A DNA stretch of 36,576 nucleotides from a bacterium (GTDB lineage: Bacteria; Planctomycetota; Planctomycetia; Gemmatales; Gemmataceae), in contig JAFKFQ010000273.1 of NCBI GenBank assembly GCA_017308215.1, positions 1 to 36,576 on the forward strand, written 5' to 3'. Under the pieces are notes generated by a model, which searched no databases, was not told the DNA's origin, and saw nothing but the letters and a program-made list of their open reading frames with translations. This document shows positions 23,893 to 31,029 of the stretch, piece by piece (the stretch's first letter is position 1; each line of letters begins with the position of its first letter). The position numbers and the translations under genes are program-made.

Positions 23893-24798
23893 CTACGGTC
23901 GCGCGGCGTGGGTGCGGTACGTCGGCCGCGGGCCGGCGGGGGTGCCGGCGAGTTGTGGGCGGAGCCACGCGAGGCCGTCGAGGTTGTCGCGGAGCCGTGC
24001 CTCGGCGTCGTCCTGCGTGTGCCCAAGAATGCCGATCGGGCCGGTGTAGCCGCTCGTGGCGATGTCGCGCAGGAGTTTCAGGTCGAGCGACCCGGCGCCG
24101 AGCGGAAGGATTTTCTTGCCCAGCCTCTCGCCGTCCGGCTCCATCCCGTTGAGGTTCAGCGCCAGCAGGTGCGGCCGCATCGCCGCGAGGGATTCGGGGA
24201 AACGGGCGAGGTGGTCGTGACCGTGGTGGAGGTTGTAGACGATGCCGACGTTCGGCAACTTCAGGTGCTCGACGACCGCGACCTGATTCCGCGGCTCGCC
24301 GAACCAGCCGCCGTGGTTGTACAGCGCGACCTTGCAGGCGAGCCTGGCCGCCTCCTCGGCGATCGGGCGGATGACCTTCGCCGCGTTCGCCACCTTCTCG
24401 GCTTGGTCCTTGCCGCCCGGGTCGCCCATCGTCACCCACAGCTGCGGACGGACCTTGTGCTTGGCGATCACGCCGAGCAGCGTGCGGGCGTCCGGCCCGA
24501 GGTTGGCGGGGAACCAGATCGCCGTGAGCTCGATGCCGTGCTCCTTGAGCAGTCCGACCTCGCGGTCGAAGGTGGGCAGGTGCTCGGCGCGCCAGTCGTA
24601 GGCGTATTTGGTGAACCCGAGCTGCTTGAGCATGGCGACCCGCTCCTCCGGTCCGCGCTTCTTGGCGTCGAACGGGACGATGCACCACGCGACGAGATTT
24701 GACTTGTCGAAGAGCTTGGCGGCCGCGGGCGGGCCGGTCTGGGCGACCGCCACCGGGAACACGGTGACTGCGAGTGCGAGAGAGAGGAGCCGAGGCAT
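23893..24798 (-). CDS. secreted xylose-isomerase-like TIM-barrel protein
   Basis: 301 residues with signal peptide MPRLLSLALAVTVFPVAVAQ, then a sugar phosphate isomerase/epimerase-type (AP endonuclease 2 fold) TIM barrel. Supporting segments are LVAWCIVPFDAKKRGPEERV, LKQLGFTKYAYDWR, LLKEHGIELTAIWFP, LYNHGGWFG, VVEHLKLPNVGIVYNLHHG and ALNLNGM. These give the barrel strands and the His/Asn/Glu metal-site pattern typical of planctomycete exported isomerase-like proteins. Substrate unknown; exported members of this family are common in this phylum and are thought to act on sugars in the periplasm. The start at 24798 is set by GGAGG 8 nt upstream and by the signal peptide; longer frames would run through the large palindrome just upstream. 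Confidence 0.82.
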   Translation of the reverse strand: MPRLLSLALAVTVFPVAVAQTGPPAAAKLFDKSNLVAWCIVPFDAKKRGPEERVAMLKQLGFTKYAYDWRAEHLPTFDREVGLLKEHGIELTAIWFPANLGPDARTLLGVIAKHKVRPQLWVTMGDPGGKDQAEKVANAAKVIRPIAEEAARLACKVALYNHGGWFGEPRNQVAVVEHLKLPNVGIVYNLHHGHDHLARFPESLAAMRPHLLALNLNGMEPDGERLGKKILPLGAGSLDLKLLRDIATSGYTGPIGILGHTQDDAEARLRDNLDGLAWLRPQLAGTPAGPRPTYRTHAARP

Positions 24799-24829
24799 CG
24801 CGGGAACCTCCGGGGTTCCCGTTGGTATA

Positions 24830-24911
24830 GGCGAACGGCCGGCGTGAGCCGGCTGGTGGTTGGTCCAGGTGCCTGGACCAACCACCAGCCGGCTCACGCC
24901 GGCCGTTCGCC
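24830..24911. repeat. near-perfect 82-bp palindrome, GTGAGCCGG family
   Basis: Arms of 40 bp (24830-24869 and 24872-24911) are exact complements with only 2 nt between them. The core GGCGTGAGCCGGCTGGT is shared with 11518-11640, whose arms are separated by 53 nt instead. It lies 32 bp upstream of the isomerase-like gene. Confidence 0.95.
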
Positions 24912-24949
24912 ATTAGCGTCGTTTCGGCGGCGGTGTGGCAGCCCCGGTT

Positions 24950-25010
24950 TGGTAGTCGCAGGCTCTCGCCTGCGCCCGGGGTGCGCGCAGGCGAGAGCCT
25001 GCGACTACCA
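24950..25010. repeat. perfect inverted repeat, 26-bp arms, unrelated family
   Basis: Arms 24950-24975 and 24985-25010 are exact complements around a 9-nt loop. The core (GTCGCAGGCTCTCGCCTGCG) is itself partly palindromic. It lies 12 bp after the nitroreductase stop and may end transcription from the nitroreductase/dehydrogenase unit. Confidence 0.92.
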
Positions 25011-25022
25011 GCCAATACACCA

Positions 25023-25667
25023 CTAAACCCGGATCACCACCTCGTCCACCGGGAAGCGCACCTTCGCGGCGGCGGCGTACTTGTCGCTCTCACTCCGGTA
25101 GCCGGCGGTGGCGATGACGACGGCCTTCAGTCCCTTCGCGGTCAGGCCGAGGATCTCGTCGTACTTCTCCGGCTGGAAGCCCTCCATCGGGCAGGCGTCC
25201 ACGCCGAGGTTCGCGGCGGCGCTGAGGAACACGCCGAGCGCGAGGTAGCACTGCCGCGTCGCCCAGGCGTGGGCGTCGGCCGGGGACATCTTCGCCAGCG
25301 ACCCGAGGATGCGCTGCCGCAACGGGTCGAGGCTCCCCGCCGGCTGCCCGCGCACCGCCTCGGCGTTCGCCACGTGCCGCTCCACGTCGGTCGCGGTCGG
25401 CGGGTGCTTCGCGGCGAACACCACGAGGTGCGAGGCGTCGAGGATCTGCGGCTGGTTCCACGACACCGGGTGCAGCCGCTTGCGGACCTCGGGGTCGGTG
25501 ACGACCACGAAGGCCCACGGCTGCAACCCGTAGGACGAGGGCGCCAGCACGACGGCCTGCTCGAGCGCGGCCCAGGTGGCGGGGGCGATCCGGCGTGCCG
25601 GCTCGAACGCCTTCGTGGCGTAGCGCCAGCGGAGGGCGGACAGTACGTCGTCGGGCGCGGCGGGCAT
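25023..25667 (-). CDS. nitroreductase-family NAD(P)H oxidoreductase
   Basis: 214 residues, the FMN-dependent nitroreductase fold (NfsB-like), cytoplasmic. Landmarks are LRWRYATKAFEP at 12-23 (FMN phosphate contacts, RRATKxF type), APSSYGLQPWAFVVV at 42-56 (FMN isoalloxazine loop), and an ALGVFLSAAANLGVDACPMEGF stretch from about 143. Members reduce nitro compounds, quinones or flavins with NAD(P)H; the true substrate is not predictable. GGAG lies 6 nt before the ATG. It follows the alcohol dehydrogenase by 13 bp on the same strand, so the two are almost certainly one operon, possibly for detoxification of reactive carbonyl or electrophilic compounds (inference). Confidence 0.92.
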   Translation of the reverse strand: MPAAPDDVLSALRWRYATKAFEPARRIAPATWAALEQAVVLAPSSYGLQPWAFVVVTDPEVRKRLHPVSWNQPQILDASHLVVFAAKHPPTATDVERHVANAEAVRGQPAGSLDPLRQRILGSLAKMSPADAHAWATRQCYLALGVFLSAAANLGVDACPMEGFQPEKYDEILGLTAKGLKAVVIATAGYRSESDKYAAAAKVRFPVDEVVIRV

Positions 25668-25680
25668 CGGAACTCCGGGG

Positions 25681-26697
25681 TCAGGCGGATAGGTCGTTGG
25701 CGAGAACGATCCGGTAGCGGGCCTTCCCGGCGCGGAGGTGGGCGAGGGCCTCGTTCACCTTCGACATCGGGAACGTCTCGGTCACGGGGCCGATCTTGTG
25801 GCGGGCGCAGAAGGCGAGCAGGTCGGCGGTCGTGACCGGGCTGCCGAGCGGCGACCCGGACAGCGACTTCTGCCCCATGATCATCGGGAACACCGGGACC
25901 GGGACCGGTTCGAGCACCGCCCCGACGAAGTGGAGGCGCCCCTTCGGGGCGAGTGCCGTGATGAACGCCGGCCAGTTCAGCGTGACGTTCGCCGTGACGA
26001 GGATGAAGTCGAGGGTGCCGGCGAGCTTCGCCATCGCCGCGTCGTCACGAGAGTTGACGACGTGGTGCGCGCCGAGCTTCTTCGCCTCGTCGCTCTTCCC
26101 GGCGGACGACGAGAACGCGGTGACCTCGCAGCCCCACTTGTTGGCGAACTGCAGCGCCATGTGCCCGAGCCCGCCGATGCCGACGATGCCGACCCGGTGG
26201 GTGGGCCGCACGTCGAACTGCACGAACGGGTTGAACGCCGTGATGCCGCCGCAGAACAGCGGCCCGGCGGTGGCCGGGTCGAGCCCGGTCGGCAGCGGGG
26301 TGACCCACTCGGCACTCGCGCGGATCGTGTCGGCGAACCCGCCGTGCCGGCCGACGATCGTCTGTTCGGCGGTGGCGCACAGGTTGTGGTCGCCGCTCAT
26401 GCACGGGCGGCAGGTCATGCAGCTCTTCGAGAACCACCCGAGCCCGACGCGGTCGCCCGGCTTGCGCGTCGTCACCCCGGCGCCGACCGCCTTCACGGTG
26501 CCCGTCACCTCGTGGCCGGGGACGAACGGGTAGGCGGACATGCCCCAGTCGTTGTCGAGCATGGACAGGTCGGAGTGGCAGATGCCGCAGTGCGAGACGG
26601 CGATCTCGACCTGCCCCGGCGCGAGCGGCCCGGGGTCGAACTCGAACGGCTTCAGGTCGCCCTTGGGGGCGGTGGCGGCGTAGGCCCGGATCGGCAT
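25681..26697 (-). CDS. zinc-dependent NAD(P)-alcohol dehydrogenase (CAD/YahK type)
   Basis: 338 residues, a medium-chain zinc alcohol dehydrogenase of the cinnamyl/YahK branch. Catalytic zinc ligands are Cys37 (CGICHSD), His62-Glu63 (GHE) and Cys149 (FCGGIT). The structural zinc is held by Cys93, Cys96, Cys99 and Cys107 in the usual spacing. The nucleotide fold has GIGGLGH at 173-179. Relatives reduce a wide range of aldehydes with NADPH. GGGAG lies 6 nt before the ATG. It is the first gene of a two-gene unit with the nitroreductase, and follows the SDR gene after a terminator-like hairpin, so the three may or may not be co-transcribed. Confidence 0.93.
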   Translation of the reverse strand: MPIRAYAATAPKGDLKPFEFDPGPLAPGQVEIAVSHCGICHSDLSMLDNDWGMSAYPFVPGHEVTGTVKAVGAGVTTRKPGDRVGLGWFSKSCMTCRPCMSGDHNLCATAEQTIVGRHGGFADTIRASAEWVTPLPTGLDPATAGPLFCGGITAFNPFVQFDVRPTHRVGIVGIGGLGHMALQFANKWGCEVTAFSSSAGKSDEAKKLGAHHVVNSRDDAAMAKLAGTLDFILVTANVTLNWPAFITALAPKGRLHFVGAVLEPVPVPVFPMIMGQKSLSGSPLGSPVTTADLLAFCARHKIGPVTETFPMSKVNEALAHLRAGKARYRIVLANDLSA

Positions 26698-26745
26698 GGT
26701 GGTCTCCCGCGGGTGGTGCGAACGGTGCTATTCCTAGCGACGCGA

Positions 26746-26776
26746 CGGGCGGAGAATCCAGATTCCTCCCCGCCCG
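26746..26776 (-). terminator. terminator-like hairpin after the SDR gene
   Basis: Arms 26746-26758 and 26761-26776 pair with a 3-nt bulge, a few bases after the SDR stop on the minus strand. No T-run. It may separate SDR transcription from the alcohol dehydrogenase, whose candidate -10 (TAGGAA) lies just beyond it. Confidence 0.4.
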
Positions 26777-26779
26777 GCG

Positions 26780-27538
26780 TCACTGCGCCAGCCACCCGCC
26801 GTCCACCGGGAGTGACACGCCGGTCACGAACTTCGCCGCGTCCGACGCCAGGTACAGCACCGCCGCCGCCACCTCCTCGGCCCGCCCCATCCGCCCGACC
26901 GGGTGCATCGCCGCCAGCCCCTTCCCCTGGTCGGAGTGCTCGCCGCCGACGAACCGGTCGACCATGTCGGTCACGATCGCCGCCGGGGCGACCGCCGTGA
27001 CGCGCACGCCCTGCTTGGCGAACTCCAGCGCCGCGCTCTTCGTCAGCCCCTCGACCGCGTGCTTCGACGCGATGTACACGCTCACCCCGGCCATCCCGAC
27101 GTGCCCGGCGATGCTCGACGTGTTGACGACCGCCCCGCCGCCGGCCTTGACGAGCTCGGGGATCTCGTACTTCATCGCCCCCAGCACGCCCCACACGTTG
27201 GCGTCGAAGACGCGGCGGTAGTCGGCCTCGGTCGCGTCGGTGAGCGCCCCCGTCCACTCGACGCCGGCGTTGTTGAACGCCACGTCGAGCCGGCCGTACT
27301 TCGCCACCGTCGCCGCCACGAGCTGCTTCACGTCGTCTTCCTTCGCCACGTCGGCCCGGACGAACGTCGCCTCCCCGCCGGCCTTGCGGATGCCTTCGAC
27401 GACCGCGTTCCCTTCCGGCTCGCGTCGGCCGGACACGACGACCTTCGCCCCCTCGGCGGCGAACGCCTCGGCGGTGGCCTTCCCGATCCCGCTCGTCCCG
27501 CCGGTGACCAGCACGACCTTGTTCGTGAACCGTGCCAT
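26780..27538 (-). CDS. short-chain dehydrogenase/reductase (SDR), classical type
   Basis: 252 residues, the usual length of classical SDR oxidoreductases. The cofactor loop TGGTSGIG is at 12-19, NNAG at 89-92, the catalytic Ser at 141-142 (TSSIAG), and YxxxK as Tyr155 and Lys159 (SVYIASK). VDGGWLAQ at the C-terminus is typical. The Arg pair in SGRREP after strand 2 suggests NADP(H). Substrate unknown. The start at 27538 follows AGAGGG 7 nt upstream; the open frame continues far upstream, but that part is Pro/Arg-rich and reads like non-coding DNA. The gene is divergent from the Uma2-like gene and is probably expressed alone or ahead of the dehydrogenase pair. Confidence 0.93.
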   Translation of the reverse strand: MARFTNKVVLVTGGTSGIGKATAEAFAAEGAKVVVSGRREPEGNAVVEGIRKAGGEATFVRADVAKEDDVKQLVAATVAKYGRLDVAFNNAGVEWTGALTDATEADYRRVFDANVWGVLGAMKYEIPELVKAGGGAVVNTSSIAGHVGMAGVSVYIASKHAVEGLTKSAALEFAKQGVRVTAVAPAAIVTDMVDRFVGGEHSDQGKGLAAMHPVGRMGRAEEVAAAVLYLASDAAKFVTGVSLPVDGGWLAQ

Positions 27539-27651
27539 GCCTCCGCCCTCTGCGTGGTTGCGATGTGAAACCGACTCGGGCACGCGGGAGTACCCGCCAC
27601 GTCCCGCAGGGCTTACATTACGCGGCTGAACCTCACGCGGCGGACTACGGG

Positions 27652-28416
27652 GTGGTAGAGCGAGCCCGAGGAGAGCTTCCCACGACGGCCGAGGAATTCG
27701 TACACCTGCACGGCCACGAGTCGGGCTTGGAATTGGTGAAGGGCCGAGTCGTTCCCGCTCCTGGGTACGGACCCGCGCGGGTGAATGGTGACCCATTCCC
27801 ACCGGATGAACTGGCGAACTCGGCGTTCGGTCGCGCGTGTTGGGCCGGGCGTGTCGTGTCGATCGGTGTGCGCCCGGCAACGAGCGCCACGGTCGATTTC
27901 GCGGTGCTCGGCTTTGAACGATCGGCCAACGCCACACCGCCCACGGCACCGGTGCCCGAGGTGATGTTCGACACCCGCTCACCAGGCGACAGAACGGGTG
28001 AGCTGTTGCAACGAATCGGAAAGTACCTGAACGCCGGCGTCACGGTCGTGGTTGTTCTCGACCCCGCGCGGGAGTGCGCCACGGTCTACCGGCAGACGGA
28101 CGACTTCCCGCAGCGGCGGCACAACGGCGACGAACTCACCCTCCCGGATGTGCTCTCCGGGTTCGCGGCGCCGGTCCGCCGGTTCTTCGAGGAACTACGG
28201 GAGACTGGGGGTCTTAACGGCTTCGCCCCACGCTCCGCAAGATCTGGTGATCGTGAAATCGTTTTCGTCGGCGGGCCGGAGCGCGGGAGGAACTCCGTGG
28301 ATCGGTTGGGAATGAGTGGGCTGGTCTCGAACCCGCCCGCCGAACCGCTACCACCCGACCGAATCGACCGGGAACTTGGTCGGTCGCTGCTACCCCCGGT
28401 TCGGGCACGGTGTTAG
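27652..28416 (+). CDS. Uma2-family (DUF820) protein, diverged, with extended C-terminus
   Basis: The family signature is visible: TTAEEFVHLHGHESGLELVKGRVVP near the N-terminus and SPGDRTGELLQRIGKYLNAGV later, followed by VVVLDPARECATVY and PDVLSGFAAPVRRFFEEL. Uma2/DUF820 proteins have a PD-(D/E)XK nuclease-like fold and are very numerous in planctomycetes and cyanobacteria; their function is mostly unknown. The usual middle part is shortened and odd here. The family normally ends near FFEELR, about residue 180, but this frame runs on for about 70 low-complexity residues, so the original stop was probably lost. The GTG at 27652 is the likeliest start, with no clear ribosome site. It may be decaying. 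The frame ends inside the promoter-like block of glgC. Confidence 0.65.
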   Translation: MVERARGELPTTAEEFVHLHGHESGLELVKGRVVPAPGYGPARVNGDPFPPDELANSAFGRACWAGRVVSIGVRPATSATVDFAVLGFERSANATPPTAPVPEVMFDTRSPGDRTGELLQRIGKYLNAGVTVVVVLDPARECATVYRQTDDFPQRRHNGDELTLPDVLSGFAAPVRRFFEELRETGGLNGFAPRSARSGDREIVFVGGPERGRNSVDRLGMSGLVSNPPAEPLPPDRIDRELGRSLLPPVRARC

Positions 28417-28426
28417 CATACCGGTC
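28398..28426 (+). promoter_or_regulatory. promoter-like block with extended -10 TGTTAGCAT, upstream of glgC
   Basis: TGTTAGCAT (28411-28419) has the extended -10 form TGnTAnnnT, 49 bp before the glgC ATG. The surrounding 29 bp closely resemble the block at 30560-30592 upstream of another gene, in the same orientation. No -35 box is clear. Confidence 0.4.
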
Positions 28427-28467
28427 GGCGCCGCCCGGCCGTTCTCCCACATCGAGGCTCGCTCGCC

Positions 28468-29760
28468 ATGCGCTCCGTCCTCGCCCTCATCCTCGGCGGC
28501 GGCCGGGGCAGTCGGTTGTTCCCGCTCACCAGCCAGCGGTCCAAGCCGGCCGTCCCGGTCGCCGGTAAATACCGGCTCATCGACATCCCGATCAGCAACT
28601 GCCTCAACAGCGGGCTCACCCGCATCTACGTCCTCACCCAGTTCCTCTCGGCCAGCCTCCACCGGCACATCGGCAACACGTACAAGTTCGACATGTTCAA
28701 CCGCGGGTTCGTCGAGGTGCTCGCCGCCCAGCAGACGAACGAGACCGCCGACTGGTACCAGGGCACGGCCGACGCGGTCCGCCAGAACATTGCCTACATC
28801 GAGCGCGAGAACACCGAGCACGTCCTCGTCCTGTCCGGCGACCAGCTCTACCGGATGGACTTCCGCGACCTGTACAAGACGCACGTCGAGAAGGAGGCGG
28901 ACGTGACCATCGCCGCCATCCCGGTGAAGGAGGAGGACACGCCCGGGTTCGGCCTGCTGAGCATGACCGACGCCGGCCGGGTGACCGGGTTCGTCGAGAA
29001 GCCGAAGACGGTGGACGAGCGGAAGCCGTACCACGTCCCCGCCGAGTGGATCAGGAGCCGCGGGATCGAGCCGCACGGCCGGCACTACCTCGCCAACATG
29101 GGCATCTACCTGTTCCGCACCGAGGTGCTGCTGGGGCTGCTCACCGCCCGCCCGCTCGCCACCGACTTCGGCAAGGAGGTGTTCCCGCGGAGCCTGGAGA
29201 CGAAGCAGATCTACGCGCACCTGTTCGACGGCTACTGGGAAGACCTGGGCACGATCCGGAGCTACCACGAGTCGAGCCTGGCGCTCGGGAGCGAGACCCC
29301 GCCGTTCGACTTCTTCGCCCCGGAGGGGGTGATCTACACGCGGATGCGCAACCTGCCGGCGAGCCGCATCAACGGGGCGACGCTGGAGCACAGCTCGGTC
29401 GCCGACGGGTGCGTGATCGGCCCGCGGACGCGGATCGAGAACAGCCTGGTCGGCGTGCGGACCCGGATCGGCTCGGACTGCATCATCCGCGACACGGTGA
29501 TTACCGGCGCCGACACGTTCGAGACCGACGCCCAGCGGGCGGCGAACGCCAAGGCCGGGCGGCCGAACCTGTCGGTCGGCGACGGGTCGATCATCACCCG
29601 CGCGATCCTCGACAAGGACTGCCGGATCGGCCGGAAGGTGCGCCTGCTGAACGAGGCGCGGACGGAGACGCTCGACGGCCCGAACGGCACCTACTACATC
29701 CGCGACGGGATCATCTGCGTCCCCCGCGGCGCGGTCATCGCCGACGGGACGGTGGTGTGA
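28468..29760 (+). CDS. glgC: glucose-1-phosphate adenylyltransferase (ADP-glucose pyrophosphorylase)
   Basis: 430 residues. It makes ADP-glucose from glucose-1-phosphate and ATP, the committed step of bacterial glycogen synthesis, in the cytoplasm, and is usually under allosteric control. Present are GGGRGSRL at 10-17, SKPAVP at 25-30, WYQGTADA at 96-103, SGDQLYRMD at 123-131, GFVEKP at 174-179 and YWEDLGT at 256-262. A left-handed beta-helix (LbH) follows, from about residue 290. The sequence is of the type shared with cyanobacteria and plants, so control by 3-phosphoglycerate-like effectors is possible but not shown. No other glycogen gene is nearby. CGAGG about 10 nt before the ATG is the ribosome site. 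A promoter-like block lies upstream and a hairpin follows the stop. Confidence 0.95.
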   Translation: MRSVLALILGGGRGSRLFPLTSQRSKPAVPVAGKYRLIDIPISNCLNSGLTRIYVLTQFLSASLHRHIGNTYKFDMFNRGFVEVLAAQQTNETADWYQGTADAVRQNIAYIERENTEHVLVLSGDQLYRMDFRDLYKTHVEKEADVTIAAIPVKEEDTPGFGLLSMTDAGRVTGFVEKPKTVDERKPYHVPAEWIRSRGIEPHGRHYLANMGIYLFRTEVLLGLLTARPLATDFGKEVFPRSLETKQIYAHLFDGYWEDLGTIRSYHESSLALGSETPPFDFFAPEGVIYTRMRNLPASRINGATLEHSSVADGCVIGPRTRIENSLVGVRTRIGSDCIIRDTVITGADTFETDAQRAANAKAGRPNLSVGDGSIITRAILDKDCRIGRKVRLLNEARTETLDGPNGTYYIRDGIICVPRGAVIADGTVV

Positions 29761-29772
29761 GGTTGACCGGCG

Positions 29773-29799
29773 GCCCGCCCGGTGGTACGGGCGGGCTTT
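29773..29799 (+). terminator. short hairpin between glgC and scpA
   Basis: A 9-bp perfect stem GCCCGCCCG/CGGGCGGGC with a 6-nt loop is followed by TTTC. It lies 12 bp after the glgC stop and 11 bp before scpA; it could attenuate or end the glgC transcript. Confidence 0.5.
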
Positions 29800-29809
29800 C
29801 GGGTGCCCC

Positions 29810-30535
29810 ATGCCGCCGTACACCGTCGCCCTCGACGCCTTCCACGGCCCGCTCGACCTCCTCCTCTACCTCGTGCGGAAGAGCGAGGTCGACGTCCTCG
29901 ACATTCCGATCGCCGCCGTCGCCGACCAGTTCCGCGACTACATCCAGGTGATGCAGGCCGTCGACCTCGAAGTCGCCGGCGACTTCCTGGTCATGGCCTG
30001 CACCCTGATGGAGATCAAGAGCCGGGCGCTGCTCCCGGCCGACGCCGCGAGCCCGGCCGATTCGGACAAGCCCGACCCGCGGGCCGAGCTCGTCCGGCAG
30101 CTCCTCGAGTACCGCAAGTTCAAGGACGCCGCCGCCGCACTGGAGGAACGCGCCGGGCTCCAGGGCAGCCGCGTGGCCCGGCACGAGCTGCCGGACGCGA
30201 CGCCCGCCGCCGGCCCCGTCGTGAAGCCGGTCGAACTGTGGGACTTGGTCAGCGCCTTCGCCCGGCTCGTGCGCGAGACGCAGGCGGCCGGCGCGACGGT
30301 CGCGGTCGACGACACGCCGCAGCACGTCTACGAGGCGCAGATCAAGGACCGCGTCGCCGCCGAGGGGCGCGTCCGGTTCCGCGACATATTCACCCCGCCG
30401 CACCACAAGGCCCGGCTCATCGGCGTCTTCCTGGCCGGCCTCGAACTGATCCGCCACCACGGACTCGGTCTCGACCAGCCCGACCCGGAGGGCGACATCT
30501 GGCTCGTTGCCACCGTGCCGCCGGCGGCGGAGTGA
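29810..30535 (+). CDS. scpA: segregation and condensation protein A
   Basis: 241 residues. ScpA is the kleisin subunit of the SMC-ScpAB condensin that compacts and segregates the chromosome. The N-terminal domain is typical: FHGPLDLLLYLVRKSEVDVLDIPIAAV at 11-37, then VDLEVAGDFLVMACTLMEIKSRALLP at about 51-76. The C-terminal winged helix (VRFRDIFTPPHHKARLIGVFLAGLELIRHHGL, about 190-221) would bind the SMC head. scpB usually follows scpA in many bacteria but is not found here. The neighbour upstream is glgC, 49 bp away on the same strand with a hairpin between. The Shine-Dalgarno sequence is weak (GGGTG). Confidence 0.93.
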   Translation: MPPYTVALDAFHGPLDLLLYLVRKSEVDVLDIPIAAVADQFRDYIQVMQAVDLEVAGDFLVMACTLMEIKSRALLPADAASPADSDKPDPRAELVRQLLEYRKFKDAAAALEERAGLQGSRVARHELPDATPAAGPVVKPVELWDLVSAFARLVRETQAAGATVAVDDTPQHVYEAQIKDRVAAEGRVRFRDIFTPPHHKARLIGVFLAGLELIRHHGLGLDQPDPEGDIWLVATVPPAAE

Positions 30536-30559
30536 TTCTCGTACCGATTTCCCCTCGCG

Positions 30560-30592
30560 GTCGGTCGGGGGCGGTGTTAGCGTATCGGTAGC
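30560..30592 (+). promoter_or_regulatory. promoter-like block with extended -10 TGTTAGCGT
   Basis: TGTTAGCGT (30575-30583) lies in a sequence closely similar to 28398-28426, including the following (A/G)TA(C/T)CGGT. It is 116 bp before the small four-Cys protein gene. Confidence 0.4.
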
Positions 30593-30698
30593 GGCCCGCG
30601 TCGCACGTCTGTCCCGTCGGCCGCCCCGTCCCGCCCGGGCACGGGTCTTGCTTCACCACGTCCACGGCCGTGTCACGGCCGCCTTCGAGGGCGAAAAC

Positions 30699-30920
30699 AT
30701 GAGCGAATTCAGCCAGATCGACAACCACGGGGACGAGCGCGGGCTGTGCAAGGGCTGCCGCCACTGGGACGCCGAGCACGACAACCCTGCCGCCGAGGAC
30801 GCGACCATCGGCCTGTGCATGCACCCGGAACTCACGCACTTCTCGCTGCAGGTGACCGGCCACAGCGGGTGCAACCGCTTCGCGCCGGTCCACGTTGCGG
30901 CCGAGGCGGCCGCCGGGTGA
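30699..30920 (+). CDS. small Cys-containing protein, possibly metal-binding
   Basis: 73 residues, soluble, no recognised family. Cysteines occur as LCKGCRHWD near residue 17, GLCMHPE near residue 40 and SGCNRFAP near residue 59, together with His (HWDAEHDN, HPELTH). This spacing could hold one zinc or an iron-sulfur cluster, or take part in disulfides. The start at 30699 has GAGG about 9 nt upstream; the open frame continues further upstream, but without protein-like character. A promoter-like block precedes it and a large palindrome follows directly after its stop, so it is probably a single-gene transcript. Confidence 0.75.
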   Translation: MSEFSQIDNHGDERGLCKGCRHWDAEHDNPAAEDATIGLCMHPELTHFSLQVTGHSGCNRFAPVHVAAEAAAG

Positions 30921-30922
30921 GA

Positions 30923-31009
30923 ATGACCAGGCACCAAAGCCCCGCCAATGACCACGGACTGTCGGTGGCGTCTTCCGTGGTCATTGGCGGGGCTTTGGTA
31001 CCTGGTCGT
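30923..31009. repeat. large inverted repeat, 36-bp arms
   Basis: Arms 30923-30958 and 30974-31009 match at 34 of 36 positions around a 15-nt loop, with the core CCAAAGCCCCGCCAATGACC. This is a different family from the GTGAGCCGG palindromes. It fills the gap between the small four-Cys gene and the FAD/Fe-S gene. Confidence 0.92.
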
Positions 31010-31029
31010 TGCGAGGTATACCAGTCCGT

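Noticed and set aside
27539..27982. N-terminal extension of the SDR protein by 148 residues
   Set aside because: Pro/Arg-rich, non-conserved in appearance, and a good ribosome site precedes the internal ATG at 27538.
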